In this document: positions 53,913-64,000 of the stretch, one piece after another
How positions within the stretch are numbered: position 1 is the first letter of the stretch
How the letters are laid out: each line of letters opens with the position of its first letter
From: Rhodocyclaceae bacterium
GTDB taxonomy: Bacteria > Pseudomonadota > Gammaproteobacteria > Burkholderiales > Rhodocyclaceae
NCBI GenBank assembly: GCA_018261935.1
Contig: JAGTRP010000002.1
Coordinates: 124,001 to 188,000 of the forward strand
Length of the DNA stretch: 64,000 nt
Reading direction: 5' to 3'
The notes under the pieces: model-generated
What the model was told of the DNA's origin: nothing
The model's input: the letters and a program-made list of their open reading frames with translations, nothing else
The model's database searches: none
Made by a program: the position numbers and the translations under genes

Positions 53913-56480
53913 ATGACAGCCTGCTTCCCCCTGCGTCTTTCCGCCCTGGCGCTCGCCCTTGCCGCCGTTTGCCTGCCCGGCTGCAAGGACCAGCCTCCCG
54001 AGACCCTGCTGGCCTCGGCCCGCGATTACCTGGCCAGGAAAGACAGCCGGGCGGCGATCATCCAGGCCAAGAACGCCCTGCAGAAAAGGCCGGACCTGCC
54101 GGAAGCCCGATTCCTTCTGGGCAAGGCCCTGCTGGAGAGCGGCGATGCCGCCGGGGCCGAATTGGAGGCGCGCAAGGCCCTGGAACTGAAATACCCGGGG
54201 GACCAGGCGGTGCCGCTGCTGGCCGAGACCCTGATGGCCCAGGGCAAGGCTGCCGAGGTGATCGACAAATACGCCGGCACCGAGCTGCCGGCGGGGGAAG
54301 GCCGGGCGAACCTGCTGACCCTGCTAGCCATGGCCCACGCCCTGCAAGGGGCGCGCCCGGCGGCCGAGGCAGCCCTCATGAAGGCGCTGGAGACCCAGCC
54401 GGGCTACGGGCCAGCGCTATTGGTCCAGGCCCGCCTCATGGCCGCTGGCGGCGACTATCCCGGTGCCCTGGTCCGGCTGGAGACGGCCCTGGCCAAACTG
54501 GCGGACCGGCCCGAACCCTGGAAGCTGAAGGGGGATATCCTGAGCGCCCAGGGCCACGGGGCGGAAGCCCTGGTGGCCTACCGCAAGGCCCTGGAAATCA
54601 GGCCGGATGCCGTGCCCATCCATGATGCGGTGATCGGCGCCTTGCTGCAGCAGGGAAAGGTGGCGGAGGCCGAGCAGCAGTTGGAGGCGCTGGAGCAGGT
54701 GGCGCCCAAGAATCCCCAGACCCGCTATCTGCAGCTCCTGATGGCCTACCGCAAGGGCGACTACAAAGCGGCCCGGGGCTACGCCCAGGCCTTGCTCCAG
54801 GTCGCCCCCGACAACCCGAACGCGCTGCAGCTGGCCGGGGCGGTGGAATACCAGCAGGGCGCCTGGCCGCGGGCCGAAAGCCATTTGACCAAGGCCCTCG
54901 CCATCGTCCCCGATCTTCCCCTGGCCCGCCGCCTGCTGGTGTCCACATTCCTGCGCAGCGGCCAGGCGGGCAAGGCCCAGGAGGCCCTGCTGCCGGTACT
55001 GGAAAAAATCGGCGGCGATCCCCAGATGCTGGCCCTGGCGGGGCAGGTCTATGTCCACACCGGAGAGCTGCAGAAGGCGGAACAGTACTTCGCCAAGGCC
55101 GTGGCCCTCGATCCCCAGGATGCCGGGAAGCGCACATCCCTGGCCCTGACGCGCCTGGGCAGGGGCCAGCCCGATACGGCCCTGGCGGAACTGGAGCGTA
55201 TCGCCGCCGCCGACAAGGGAATGGTGGCCGATCTGGCCCTGGCCACCAGCCTGCTGCAGCGGAAGGAGTTCGACCAGGCCCTGCAGGCCATCGCCGCCCT
55301 GGAAAGGAAACAGCCCGGCCAGCCCCTGGCCCCCGAGCTGCGGGGCCGCGCCCTGGCCGCCAAGGGCGACCGGGGCGGGGCCCGCCGCAGCCTGGAGCAG
55401 GCCTTGGCCGCTGATCCGGCGTATTTTCCCGCCGTCCTCGGCCTGGCCCGCCTCGACCTCGCCGACGGGAAGCCGGAGGATGCCAAACAGCGTTTCCAAC
55501 GGATGCTGGCTGCCGATCCCGGGAATTTCCAGGCCCTGCTGGCCCTGGCGGAAGTACTGGGGCGGACCGGAGCCCGGGCGGATGCCATCCAGCCCCTCCT
55601 GGCCCGGGCGGTGGCTACCGCGCCGAGCGAGCCGGCGCCCCGGCTAGCCCTCATCGAATACCATCTGCGCAACAAGGACGCGGCCCATGCCGTCGCTGCC
55701 GCCCGGGAGGCGGCCGACGCCCTGCCGGAGCGGCCCGAAATCCTCGATGCCCTCGGCGCCGCCCAGCTGGCGGCCCGGGACTTCAACCAGGCCCTGGGGA
55801 CCTACGGCAAGCTGGCCGGCCTCGATCCCAAATCGGCCCTGCCCCATTTGCGCATGGCCGACGTCCACCTGGCCGCCGGCCGCCGGGACGATGCCCTGGC
55901 CAGCCTGCGCAAGGCCCTGGCCCTGGCGCCCAGCGGGGCGTTGGCCGCCAGGCTGCACGGGGTGCTGCAGGAACAGGACGGTGGCGATGCCGGGCGTTTC
56001 GCCGCCGCCTGGCTCAAGGATCACCCGAAGGATGCCGGCTTCCTCTTCTATCTGGGGGACCGGGCTATTAAGCGCCAGGATTACCCGGGGGCTATCCGCT
56101 ACTACCGGACCCTGCTGGAGATCCAGCCCGACAACGCCCCCGTCCTCAACAACCTGGCCTGGGTGGCGGGGCAGCAGAAGGATCCGCAGGCCATCGAGTA
56201 CGCCGAGAAGGCCAACCGCCTCGCCCCCAACCAGCCGGCCCTGATGGACACCCTGGCCATGCTCGTCCTCGAGAAGGGCGATGCCCGGCGGGCCGTGAGC
56301 CTTCTGCAGAAGGCGGTGGAGCTTGCGCCCGGCATCCCCTCCATCCGGCTCAATTACGCCAAGGCCCTGATCCGCGCCGGCAACAAGACCGCCGCCCGCC
56401 AGGAACTGGAGACCCTGGCCAAGCTGGGCGACCGCTTCTCCGGCCAGGCCGAGATCGCCCGCCTGCTGAGCCAGGTTTGA
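53913..56480 (+). CDS. prsT: XrtA/PEP-CTERM-system TPR lipoprotein PrsT
   Basis: An 855-residue lipoprotein made almost wholly of tetratricopeptide repeats (about twenty helix pairs such as PEARFLLGKALLESGDAAGA). It has a signal peptide and lipobox VCLPGC with Cys24. GGAGGTG at 53900-53906 selects ATG 53913 over upstream in-frame starts. It stands right after prsKR, its conserved position. A role in envelope assembly or polysaccharide export is presumed, in analogy to TPR proteins such as AlgK/BcsC. Confidence 0.92.
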   Translation: MTACFPLRLSALALALAAVCLPGCKDQPPETLLASARDYLARKDSRAAIIQAKNALQKRPDLPEARFLLGKALLESGDAAGAELEARKALELKYPGDQAVPLLAETLMAQGKAAEVIDKYAGTELPAGEGRANLLTLLAMAHALQGARPAAEAALMKALETQPGYGPALLVQARLMAAGGDYPGALVRLETALAKLADRPEPWKLKGDILSAQGHGAEALVAYRKALEIRPDAVPIHDAVIGALLQQGKVAEAEQQLEALEQVAPKNPQTRYLQLLMAYRKGDYKAARGYAQALLQVAPDNPNALQLAGAVEYQQGAWPRAESHLTKALAIVPDLPLARRLLVSTFLRSGQAGKAQEALLPVLEKIGGDPQMLALAGQVYVHTGELQKAEQYFAKAVALDPQDAGKRTSLALTRLGRGQPDTALAELERIAAADKGMVADLALATSLLQRKEFDQALQAIAALERKQPGQPLAPELRGRALAAKGDRGGARRSLEQALAADPAYFPAVLGLARLDLADGKPEDAKQRFQRMLAADPGNFQALLALAEVLGRTGARADAIQPLLARAVATAPSEPAPRLALIEYHLRNKDAAHAVAAAREAADALPERPEILDALGAAQLAARDFNQALGTYGKLAGLDPKSALPHLRMADVHLAAGRRDDALASLRKALALAPSGALAARLHGVLQEQDGGDAGRFAAAWLKDHPKDAGFLFYLGDRAIKRQDYPGAIRYYRTLLEIQPDNAPVLNNLAWVAGQQKDPQAIEYAEKANRLAPNQPALMDTLAMLVLEKGDARRAVSLLQKAVELAPGIPSIRLNYAKALIRAGNKTAARQELETLAKLGDRFSGQAEIARLLSQV

Positions 56481-56529
56481 TGCATTCGTTTCGTTCAGCC
56501 TTTCGCTACCCCTGACACGAGGAGAAAAA

Positions 56530-57810
56530 ATGACAATCATCGCTGTAGTAGGCCTGGGCTACGTCGGCCTGCCCCTGGCCGTCGAATTCGGCAAGAAATT
56601 CCGCACCATCGGCTTCGACCTGTCGGCCGGGAAGGTGGCCAGCTACCGGGACCGCATCGATCCCACCGGGGAGGTGTCCCGGGAGGATTTCGAGGCGGCG
56701 AGCTTCCTGGAAGTGGGGACCGATCCCCGGGCACTGAAGGAGGCGGACTTCATCGTCGTGGCCGTGCCGACGCCGGTGGACCAGGCCCACCAGCCGGATT
56801 TCAGCCCCCTGGTCGGCTCCTCGGAAATCATCGGACGGAACCTGCAGCGGGGGGCGACGGTGGTGTTCGAATCAACGGTTTACCCCGGCGCCACCGAGGA
56901 AGTCTGCATCCCGATCATCGAAAAGCACTCCGGGCTCAAGTGGAAGGACGACTTCTTCGTCGGCTACTCCCCTGAGCGCATCAATCCCGGGGACAAGGAG
57001 CGGACCGTCACACGGATCGTCAAGATCGTCTCCGGGGATAGCCCGCGGACCCTGGATTATGTGGCCAGGATCTATGGGGAAATCATCAAGGCCGGTATCC
57101 ACCGGGCCTCCAGCATCAAGGTGGCGGAGGCCGCCAAGGTTATCGAGAACACCCAGCGGGACCTCAATATCGCCCTCATGAACGAGCTCGCCATCATTTT
57201 CGAGCGTCTCGGCATCGACACCGGCGAGGTGCTCCAGGCCGCCGGCACCAAGTGGAACTTCCTGCCCTTCCGGCCGGGCCTGGTGGGCGGCCACTGCATC
57301 GGGGTCGATCCTTATTACCTGACCCACAAGGCCGAGATGCTGGGCTACCACCCCCAGGTCATCCTGGCCGGCCGGCGCATCAACGACGGCATGGGCAAGT
57401 TCGTGGCCGAGCAGACGGTCAAGAACCTCCTCAAGAACGGCTGGCACATCAAGGCCACGCCGGTGACGGTCATGGGGCTCACCTTCAAGGAGGACTGCCC
57501 GGACCTGCGCAATTCCCGGGTCATCGACGTGATCCGGGAATTGCAGTCCTACGGGGCGGAGGTGCTGGTCCACGACCCGGTGGCGGACCCGGTCGAGGCC
57601 CGCCATGAATACGGGGTCGAGCTGACCGCTTGGGAGGATCTGCCGCGCTCGGCGGCCATCGTGGTGGCGGTCGCCCATCGCCAGTTCAAGGCCCAGGGAG
57701 TGTCCGACTACATCGGCAAGCTGCAGCCCGGCGGCGTCATTGCCGACGTGAAGAGCATCCTCGACCCGGGCGAGTTTGCCACCCGGGGCACCATGGTGTG
57801 GCGCCTGTAG
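56530..57810 (+). CDS. tviB: Nucleotide-sugar dehydrogenase (TviB/WbpA-like)
   Basis: A 426-residue enzyme that oxidises a UDP-N-acetylhexosamine to the uronate (UDP-GlcNAc or UDP-GalNAc type). VVGLGYVGLPLAVEFGKKF binds NAD. VPTPVDQAHQPDFSPL, YSPERINPGDKE, and the catalytic-Cys motif GGHCIGVDPYYLTHKAE are typical of TviB. GLTFKEDCPDLRNSR completes the set. It differs from the AlgD-like enzyme at 20403 (GGSCLPKD), so the polymer may hold two kinds of uronic acid. Its ribosome site is GAGGAG. Confidence 0.93.
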   Translation: MTIIAVVGLGYVGLPLAVEFGKKFRTIGFDLSAGKVASYRDRIDPTGEVSREDFEAASFLEVGTDPRALKEADFIVVAVPTPVDQAHQPDFSPLVGSSEIIGRNLQRGATVVFESTVYPGATEEVCIPIIEKHSGLKWKDDFFVGYSPERINPGDKERTVTRIVKIVSGDSPRTLDYVARIYGEIIKAGIHRASSIKVAEAAKVIENTQRDLNIALMNELAIIFERLGIDTGEVLQAAGTKWNFLPFRPGLVGGHCIGVDPYYLTHKAEMLGYHPQVILAGRRINDGMGKFVAEQTVKNLLKNGWHIKATPVTVMGLTFKEDCPDLRNSRVIDVIRELQSYGAEVLVHDPVADPVEARHEYGVELTAWEDLPRSAAIVVAVAHRQFKAQGVSDYIGKLQPGGVIADVKSILDPGEFATRGTMVWRL

Positions 57811-57833
57811 GGCGACGGTCGGGAGGCAGCAGG

Positions 57834-58688
57834 ATGAGGGCCTGGCCGCCCCTCCTGCTGCTGGCCTCCCTGGGCTGCGGTGGGGCCGTCGCCGGCCCCG
57901 CCGACGCGCTGCTCACCGAGGCCCGGGCCTATGAGCATGGGGAGGGCGTCCCTAAGGATGAGGGCCGGGCCCTGCGGCTCTATTGCGAGGGCGCCCGGCA
58001 GGGCGACGCCGAGGCCCAGTACAGCCTCGGCTGGATGTACGCCAACGGCCGCGGCGTCCTCCGCGACGACCCGTCGGCAGCCTATTTCTTCGCCCGGGCG
58101 GCTTGGCAGGGCCATGCCCAGGCCCGGCGCATGCTGGCCTACGTGGGGGAGCCCGCGCCCCGGGCGCCGGACTGCCTGTTTCGGCCCGATGACGGAGGCC
58201 GGGCGGAGGAGGGTGAGATTTTCACCCCCAGGACGCCGGCCCAAAAGGAAGTCGTGGATCTGGTACAGAAGCTGGCGCCCCAATACGGGATCAGCCCGCG
58301 CCTGGCCCTGGCGGTGATCCGGGCCGAATCGAATTTCAACTCAGGGGCGGTCTCGGGCCGCAATGCCCAGGGGCTCATGCAGCTCATTCCGGAAACTTCC
58401 GCCCGCTTCAAGGTCGCCAAGCCCTTCGACCCGGAGCAGAACATCCGCGGCGGACTTGCCTATCTGCGCTGGCTGCTGGCCTATTTCCAGGGCAACGTGG
58501 CCCTGGTGGCGGCCGCCTACAACGCGGGGGAGGGGGCGGTGAACCGCTTCCGGGGAATACCCCCCTTCGCCGAGACCCGCAGCTATGTGAAGCGGATCCG
58601 GAAGCTCTTCGCCCGGGACGAGCATCCCTATGATCGATCGGTCACCGATCCCTCGCCGGAACTGCCCCGGATCCGGGTCAACGGCTGA
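57834..58688 (+). CDS. Sel1-repeat lytic transglycosylase
   Basis: A 284-residue exported muramidase-like protein. The signal sequence is PPLLLLASLGCGGAVAGPA, with a possible lipid-attachment Cys at residue 15. Two Sel1 repeats (about 27-100: ARAYEHGEGVPKDEGRALRL, LGWMYANGRGVLRDDPSAAY) precede an SLT domain. That domain has catalytic Glu165 in VIRAESNFNSGAVS, then GLMQLIPETSARF and AAAYNAGEGAV. It may open peptidoglycan for the export machinery. Its 3' end overlaps the convergent deacetylase gene by 11 nt. Confidence 0.9.
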   Translation: MRAWPPLLLLASLGCGGAVAGPADALLTEARAYEHGEGVPKDEGRALRLYCEGARQGDAEAQYSLGWMYANGRGVLRDDPSAAYFFARAAWQGHAQARRMLAYVGEPAPRAPDCLFRPDDGGRAEEGEIFTPRTPAQKEVVDLVQKLAPQYGISPRLALAVIRAESNFNSGAVSGRNAQGLMQLIPETSARFKVAKPFDPEQNIRGGLAYLRWLLAYFQGNVALVAAAYNAGEGAVNRFRGIPPFAETRSYVKRIRKLFARDEHPYDRSVTDPSPELPRIRVNG

Positions 58689-59709
58689 GTTCGGCCCGTC
58701 CCGCCAGGCGCCGCAGGATTTCGGAGAAGCCGCTGACCTCGGCTTCGAAGATGACTGACGGGAGGGTCTGGAAATCCAGGAAGCGCTTGAGGCCCAGGCG
58801 GGGCGTGGAGGCGTAGTTGCGCCCCGGCAGGCAGGTGGTGGCCGTCGCCACCCCTTCGGCCGCCAGCACGGGCCATAACTGCTTGGACCAGATGCCACTG
58901 GGATAGCAGAGGTGCCGCAGGGGCCTTTCGCACAGAGGCCTCAGCACGACACGGTTGTCGTGCAGTTCACGCCGGGCAGCCACCGGATCGACCGGCAGCT
59001 GATGGCGATGGGTGTGGAGCTGGATGTCGAATCCCTGTTCCGCCAGCTTTGCCACCTCCGCCTCGGACATGAGGCTCAGCCGGCGGGAACTCACCAGTTC
59101 GTCGAAGTCCACTTCCAGCCGCCGGGCCACCTCCCGGGCGAGAGCCATGCGCCCGACTTCGTTCAGGCGCGCTTCCCCCACATCGATCAATTGCCACAGC
59201 AAGGTATCGGCGGCGGCCCCCCGGGTCGGGCAGGAATTCCTGCCGTCGTTGGGCAGCCCGATACAGTCCAGGGCATTCAGCGGGGTCTTCCAGAACAGGT
59301 ACTGCAGGGCAAGGCGGAAGATGGGGTTGTTGCGCTCCACATAATAGGTGGTCACGTAAATGGTGGCGGTAAAGCCCACTTCCTTCAGGATGGGGGCGGC
59401 CAGCGCTGCAATGCTGTAGAAGCCGTCATCGATGGTGATGACCAGTTCCTTCTCCTTCAGCCGGGCGTGCTGCAGTCGCTCCAGGGCCTCGTCCAGGGAC
59501 AGGGCGGTATAGCCGGAGCGTTTGAGATATTGCATGCGTTGCCGGAAGAGTTCCGGGGTGATGAACAGCTTCGGCCGGAACTGGTGCTCGTCGGTGAAGG
59601 ACAAGCCGTGGTAGCAGAGGATGCACAATCCGTCCCGGGTCTTCTGCTGGGCCCAGGGAAACAGCCCGCCGGCTTTGGCGGTGGCATAGATCAGATCTTT
59701 GACTGACAT
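58678..59709 (-). CDS. Polysaccharide deacetylase family protein
   Basis: A 343-residue NodB-fold protein. ILCYHGLSFTDEHQFRPKLF opens the domain. VITIDDGFYSIAALAAPIL supplies the Asp pair, DIQLHTHRHQLP the histidines and LCYPSGIWSKQLWP the late motif. The long insert between the first two motifs (about 120-215) is as in CE4-like proteins of ATP-grasp loci. It is the last gene of the - strand operon, with 46 nt between it and the ATP-grasp gene. It is the third deacetylase of the window. Confidence 0.87.
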   Translation of the reverse strand: MSVKDLIYATAKAGGLFPWAQQKTRDGLCILCYHGLSFTDEHQFRPKLFITPELFRQRMQYLKRSGYTALSLDEALERLQHARLKEKELVITIDDGFYSIAALAAPILKEVGFTATIYVTTYYVERNNPIFRLALQYLFWKTPLNALDCIGLPNDGRNSCPTRGAAADTLLWQLIDVGEARLNEVGRMALAREVARRLEVDFDELVSSRRLSLMSEAEVAKLAEQGFDIQLHTHRHQLPVDPVAARRELHDNRVVLRPLCERPLRHLCYPSGIWSKQLWPVLAAEGVATATTCLPGRNYASTPRLGLKRFLDFQTLPSVIFEAEVSGFSEILRRLAGRAELSR

Positions 59710-59755
59710 GGGGAAGCTCGGGACAAGAATGGAGATGGATAGGGAAAGCCTCGGA

Positions 59756-60940
59756 TCAGCTCATGAACTGCCGGATGGAACGGATGATCATGCGGCCATA
59801 GAGCAGGCGGTCGCCGGGGAAGCTGAGGTCCGAATAGACCCGCGGATCGAGCCCCAGGGCGGCGAACTCGGCGATGGGCCCGAGGCGCCGCGACCAGGGC
59901 AAGGAACGGTCCTTGAGGCAGGAATAGACATATTCGATCTCCCCAGGAAAAGTTAGCCGGCATTTGATGGCCTGGTAGCTGGTCACCGGCGGATTGGGGC
60001 GGCCCAGGATGGCGTCGGCCAGGAGGCGGGGAAAGTCCACGCCGGCGAAAAGCGCCAGATGCAGGGAGCCCCAGAAGCGGGAATTGAATTCGATAAGTTG
60101 GAAGCGGCCGCTCTCCGGGTGCCAGCGATATTCGAACATGCCGACGCCCTCCCAGCCCAGAAGGGCGAGCCGGGCCTCGGCGTCGGCCAGGATATCCTCA
60201 TGCTCCCAGCTTTCCCGAAAGGAGGAGACGCCGCCCCAGTGGGGGACTTCGTGGAGCCGCCGGTGCATGAACTGGCCGAGGGGCCGGCCCCGCCAGCGGG
60301 CCAGGAAGGCACCGACCCCGACTCCCGGCGCATAGCCCTGGACCAGGATGGCGCGGTAAGCAGCCCGCAGCTCGCCCACCTTCCTGGCCGCCGCCGCGGC
60401 GTTTTCGCAGCGGAACACGCCGCCGTCGCCGCCCCGGCGGGCGTAGGTGCAGTCCACCTTGACGAACAGGGGCGGGGGCAGGGAGCGCAGCTCTTTCCAG
60501 GAGAGGGGGCCGTCGTCGGCGACGAGGAGGAAGGGCGCCAAATTCGCGCCCAGTCCGGCCGCCGCGCATTGCTGGAACAGGTCGTACTTGCTCAGGGCGC
60601 TGTAGACCCTGGCGGCGTCGGCCGGCACCGGGAGAAGGGCGCTAAACCGGGGGAAGCGGGGACGGATAGCCAGCAGAAACCCTTCCGAGGGGATGATGAG
60701 CCGGACCGATTCCTCGACCAGGATTTCATCGAGCCAGCCGGCGAAGGCCTCGTCGTCCTCGTAGGGAGGATGCGCCAGGGCCTTGCGGCTGTAGCGGGAG
60801 TGGAACCCCAGGGCATCCTGGCGATGGGAGGCGGCAAGCACCGGGTAGCCGGCTTTCCCCAGGGAACGGATGGTCGCCAGGGCGCCGATGGTCTGGGCTT
60901 CGGCCACCAGGATCGGATAATCGGCGCGCCAGTTTTTCAA
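59756..60940 (-). CDS. ATP-grasp protein
   Basis: A 394-residue ATP-grasp ligase-like protein. The N-terminal pre-ATP-grasp domain reads YPILVAEAQTIGALATIRSL. PPPLFVKVDCTYARRGGDGG is the ATP-binding loop, AILVQGYAPGVGVGAFLAR the adenine strand, and GMFEYRWHPESGRFQLIEFN has the metal-binding Glu-x-Asn. Such enzymes join a carboxylate to an amine. The start is TTG 60940, overlapping the phosphatase stop (TTGA); no ATG fits the homologous N-terminus. The substrate is unknown; an amide-linked polysaccharide decoration is possible. Confidence 0.85.
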   Translation of the reverse strand: MKNWRADYPILVAEAQTIGALATIRSLGKAGYPVLAASHRQDALGFHSRYSRKALAHPPYEDDEAFAGWLDEILVEESVRLIIPSEGFLLAIRPRFPRFSALLPVPADAARVYSALSKYDLFQQCAAAGLGANLAPFLLVADDGPLSWKELRSLPPPLFVKVDCTYARRGGDGGVFRCENAAAAARKVGELRAAYRAILVQGYAPGVGVGAFLARWRGRPLGQFMHRRLHEVPHWGGVSSFRESWEHEDILADAEARLALLGWEGVGMFEYRWHPESGRFQLIEFNSRFWGSLHLALFAGVDFPRLLADAILGRPNPPVTSYQAIKCRLTFPGEIEYVYSCLKDRSLPWSRRLGPIAEFAALGLDPRVYSDLSFPGDRLLYGRMIIRSIRQFMS

Positions 60941-61542
60941 GCCCTGTTCTCCCTGTCGGGGCGGGCGTTGATGCAGCGCTTTTCCAGCCCCGCGAGCCCC
61001 CCTTCGATACGGCGGAAGCAGGCCTCGAAGTAAGTCTCGGGGCAACCGTAGGGGTCGTGAAAGTAGACTATGGGGGGAGCGGGGGACCACAGTCCGAGGA
61101 GGGTCAGTTGGGCTCCGGGGGAAGCGGACGCCAAGGGCCGCAGCCGGTCCGCGTGATCCGGCTCGAAGGCTACCAGGAGGTCGCCCGGCCCCAGTTCCAG
61201 CGCCGCGATGTGGGTGCTGCGATGATTTCCCAGGTCGGTGCCCAGGCACCGTGCCACTCTGGCGGCCCGGGGGTCCGCCGGCTTGCCCGGATCGGCATCG
61301 AGGCCGGCCGATGCCGCCGCCATGCCCCGGGTGCGGAACCGGCTCCCGGCGAAGGCGCTCCGGCAGATGTTGCCTTTGCATACGAAGACGACCCGGGATA
61401 CCCGTTGCCAGTCCACCTGCCGGTAGCGCTCGAAGGCCCCGGCGCCGGCGCGGACCCGGTGCCAGAGCATGCGGGCGAATGCCCGCTTGCCGCCATGGGC
61501 CAGAGCAAGGTAATCCGACACGGGGTTCCACGGGTATTGCAT
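60937..61542 (-). CDS. Low-molecular-weight tyrosine phosphatase with N-terminal extension
   Basis: A 201-residue phosphatase. The active-site loop VFVCKGNICRSAFA has Cys55 and Arg61 (C-x5-R), and the general acid lies in FHDPYGCPETYFEAC. Typical family members begin at the beta strand before the Cys loop, so about 45 extra residues precede it here. The start is ATG 61542, with GTG/ATG alternatives inside the extension. It is a likely counterpart (Wzb-like) of the autokinase at 3923. It is the first gene of the - strand operon with the ATP-grasp and deacetylase genes. Confidence 0.88.
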   Translation of the reverse strand: MQYPWNPVSDYLALAHGGKRAFARMLWHRVRAGAGAFERYRQVDWQRVSRVVFVCKGNICRSAFAGSRFRTRGMAAASAGLDADPGKPADPRAARVARCLGTDLGNHRSTHIAALELGPGDLLVAFEPDHADRLRPLASASPGAQLTLLGLWSPAPPIVYFHDPYGCPETYFEACFRRIEGGLAGLEKRCINARPDRENRA

Positions 61543-61930
61543 GACCGACTCGCAACGAACTCGCCGCGCCAAGTGGCGCCGGGAATCATGGTGCGCGCCG
61601 CCGGTGCACCGGACCATGGGTCGATAACCCCAACTTCCCGGCTTCGGACAGTTACCCGGGGCCGCCCCCAGCTATCCCGGCATACCGCCGGAGGCGGACT
61701 CCGCGGCCGCAACTGCAGGATTGCCACCATATCCGAGGAGTCATAGGATGGTGGTATATTCCGTTGGCAGACGCTCTAGCTACAGTGTTTTACTACCGTT
61801 CCATGAGGGGTTTTGCGAATTCGCCGCTTGGGCTCGAAGCCTTATATTTAAAGCATCCTTCGGCACAGATCCGATGGGCGCCCCACCGAGGGCATACATT
61901 TGAACCCCACAGGCTAGATAAGAGGAAGAA
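61543..61930. other. 388-nt divergent intergenic region
   Basis: It lies between the phosphatase gene (-) and the small hypothetical gene (+). The right half is AT-richer (about 61745-61860). I see no RNA gene, no repeat and no promoter I would defend. Confidence 0.5.
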
Positions 61931-62356
61931 ATGATCCAACTCCCCTTGGTTCTCCAAGCCTATACGCCCCAGCTCCACCTGGGTGACTGGCAGATCGTCG
62001 TCTTCGTGAATCGGCGCAGGAACCGGATTTCTGTAGAACGTTGGCATTCATCCGAGAAAGCGCATTACCCGCTGGAGGAGACTGGCCAGATGCTGCGGAT
62101 CGATACCGGCATCCGGGCTTTCCGGCGACAGATGCCGGTGCTCGCCAATGCCCTGGACGAGATCGATATGGCGGGCATGGACGATGAGCAGATCATCCAT
62201 GCCATCTTCCGGGCTCTCGCCAATCTCTACCGGGCGGCGCCCCAGGACGATCAGGTCGGCTTTGGCGGCGAGGGGCTGACGGAACGGGAGTTCGCCGACT
62301 TCCTGGAAGAGAAGAAACAGGAAGCCCTGGCCGCCCTCACCACGGTCAAGCACTGA
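61931..62356 (+). CDS. Conserved-looking hypothetical protein
   Basis: A 141-residue soluble, mildly acidic protein beginning MIQLPLVLQAYTPQLHLGDW behind AAGAGGAAG. A beta-rich N-terminal part (QIVVFVNRRRNRISVERW) precedes helices ending in EREFADFLEEKKQEALAAL. I do not recognise a family. It converges on prmB with a 30-nt gap and seems outside the polysaccharide functions. Codon usage matches the neighbours, so it is probably real. Confidence 0.65.
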   Translation: MIQLPLVLQAYTPQLHLGDWQIVVFVNRRRNRISVERWHSSEKAHYPLEETGQMLRIDTGIRAFRRQMPVLANALDEIDMAGMDDEQIIHAIFRALANLYRAAPQDDQVGFGGEGLTEREFADFLEEKKQEALAALTTVKH

Positions 62357-62386
62357 AGCCGGGAAGCGGGGAGATCCCCGCCCCGG

Positions 62387-64000
<1,614 letters not shown>

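Overview
The window is a GC-rich stretch of a betaproteobacterial chromosome. Rhodocyclales (Azospira/Zoogloea/Thauera-like) is the best guess, based on a complete XrtA (EpsH) exopolysaccharide/PEP-CTERM locus, an 86-residue second-type IF-1 and a dapE-prmB pair. This is inference, because no 16S or other marker lies in the window. The ends are housekeeping genes: the trigger factor gene (cut by the left edge) and tRNA-His on the left, prmB and dapE (cut by the right edge) on the right. Almost everything between them concerns making, exporting, decorating and trimming a surface polysaccharide, and sorting one PEP-CTERM protein.

Region 1 (1672-27582, all + strand, many 4-nt start/stop overlaps) is the core polysaccharide operon or operons. 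It holds the export lipoprotein, chain-length regulator, tyrosine autokinase and outer-membrane barrel (1672-6619). These are followed by an ATPase, UDP-GlcNAc 2-epimerase, XrtA-type deacetylase, FemAB-like protein, exosortase A fused to EpsI, four glycosyltransferase units, two asparagine-synthase-like amidotransferases, a nucleotide-sugar dehydrogenase, an O-antigen-ligase-like protein, a PaaK/CapK-like adenylating enzyme and a second deacetylase. One gene (21725-23818) joins a periplasmic transglutaminase-like domain to a cytoplasmic GT4 glycosyltransferase across the membrane.

Region 2 (27583-28812) holds the only PEP-CTERM substrate in the window. It has a perfectly spaced sigma-54 promoter and two identical 19-bp upstream elements embedded in an otherwise diverged tandem duplication. 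Region 3 (28813-33580, - strand) is an accessory block: a FemAB/GNAT fusion, a GT2, a thioesterase with a TubC-type docking domain, and a methyltransferase. Region 4 (33811-35970) is an RNA-related trio: NYN-LOTUS protein, IF-1 and RRM protein. Region 5 (36007-46056) holds an acyl/aminoacyl activation set (AMP-ligase, PLP decarboxylase, acyl carrier protein, two alpha/beta hydrolases, a FemAB-like transferase), a Wzx-type flippase and a secreted ConA-fold-like protein. Region 6 (46148-48361, - strand) encodes a large secreted polysaccharide-lyase-like protein with two DNRLRE-like modules and a Thr-Pro linker. Region 7 (48968-58688, + strand) holds the initiating sugar-phosphate transferase, the PrsK/PrsR two-component system, PrsT, a second nucleotide-sugar dehydrogenase and a lytic transglycosylase. 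Region 8 (58678-61542, - strand) is a deacetylase / ATP-grasp / low-molecular-weight tyrosine phosphatase operon.

Working model (inference): the initiating transferase and the glycosyltransferases build a uronate-containing repeat unit, which is flipped, polymerised and exported by the EpsE/F/G system under BY-kinase/phosphatase control. Deacetylases, amidotransferases and FemAB/ACP chemistry decorate it, and lyase-like proteins trim it. PrsK-PrsR with sigma-54 switches on the PEP-CTERM protein, which XrtA then processes. The most noteworthy points are the transglutaminase-GT4 fusion, the sigma-54 promoter with its conserved upstream elements, the dispersed carrier-protein cassette with its Cys/Arg nucleophile replacements, the orphan docking-domain thioesterase, and the dyad-rich divergent intergenic regions.
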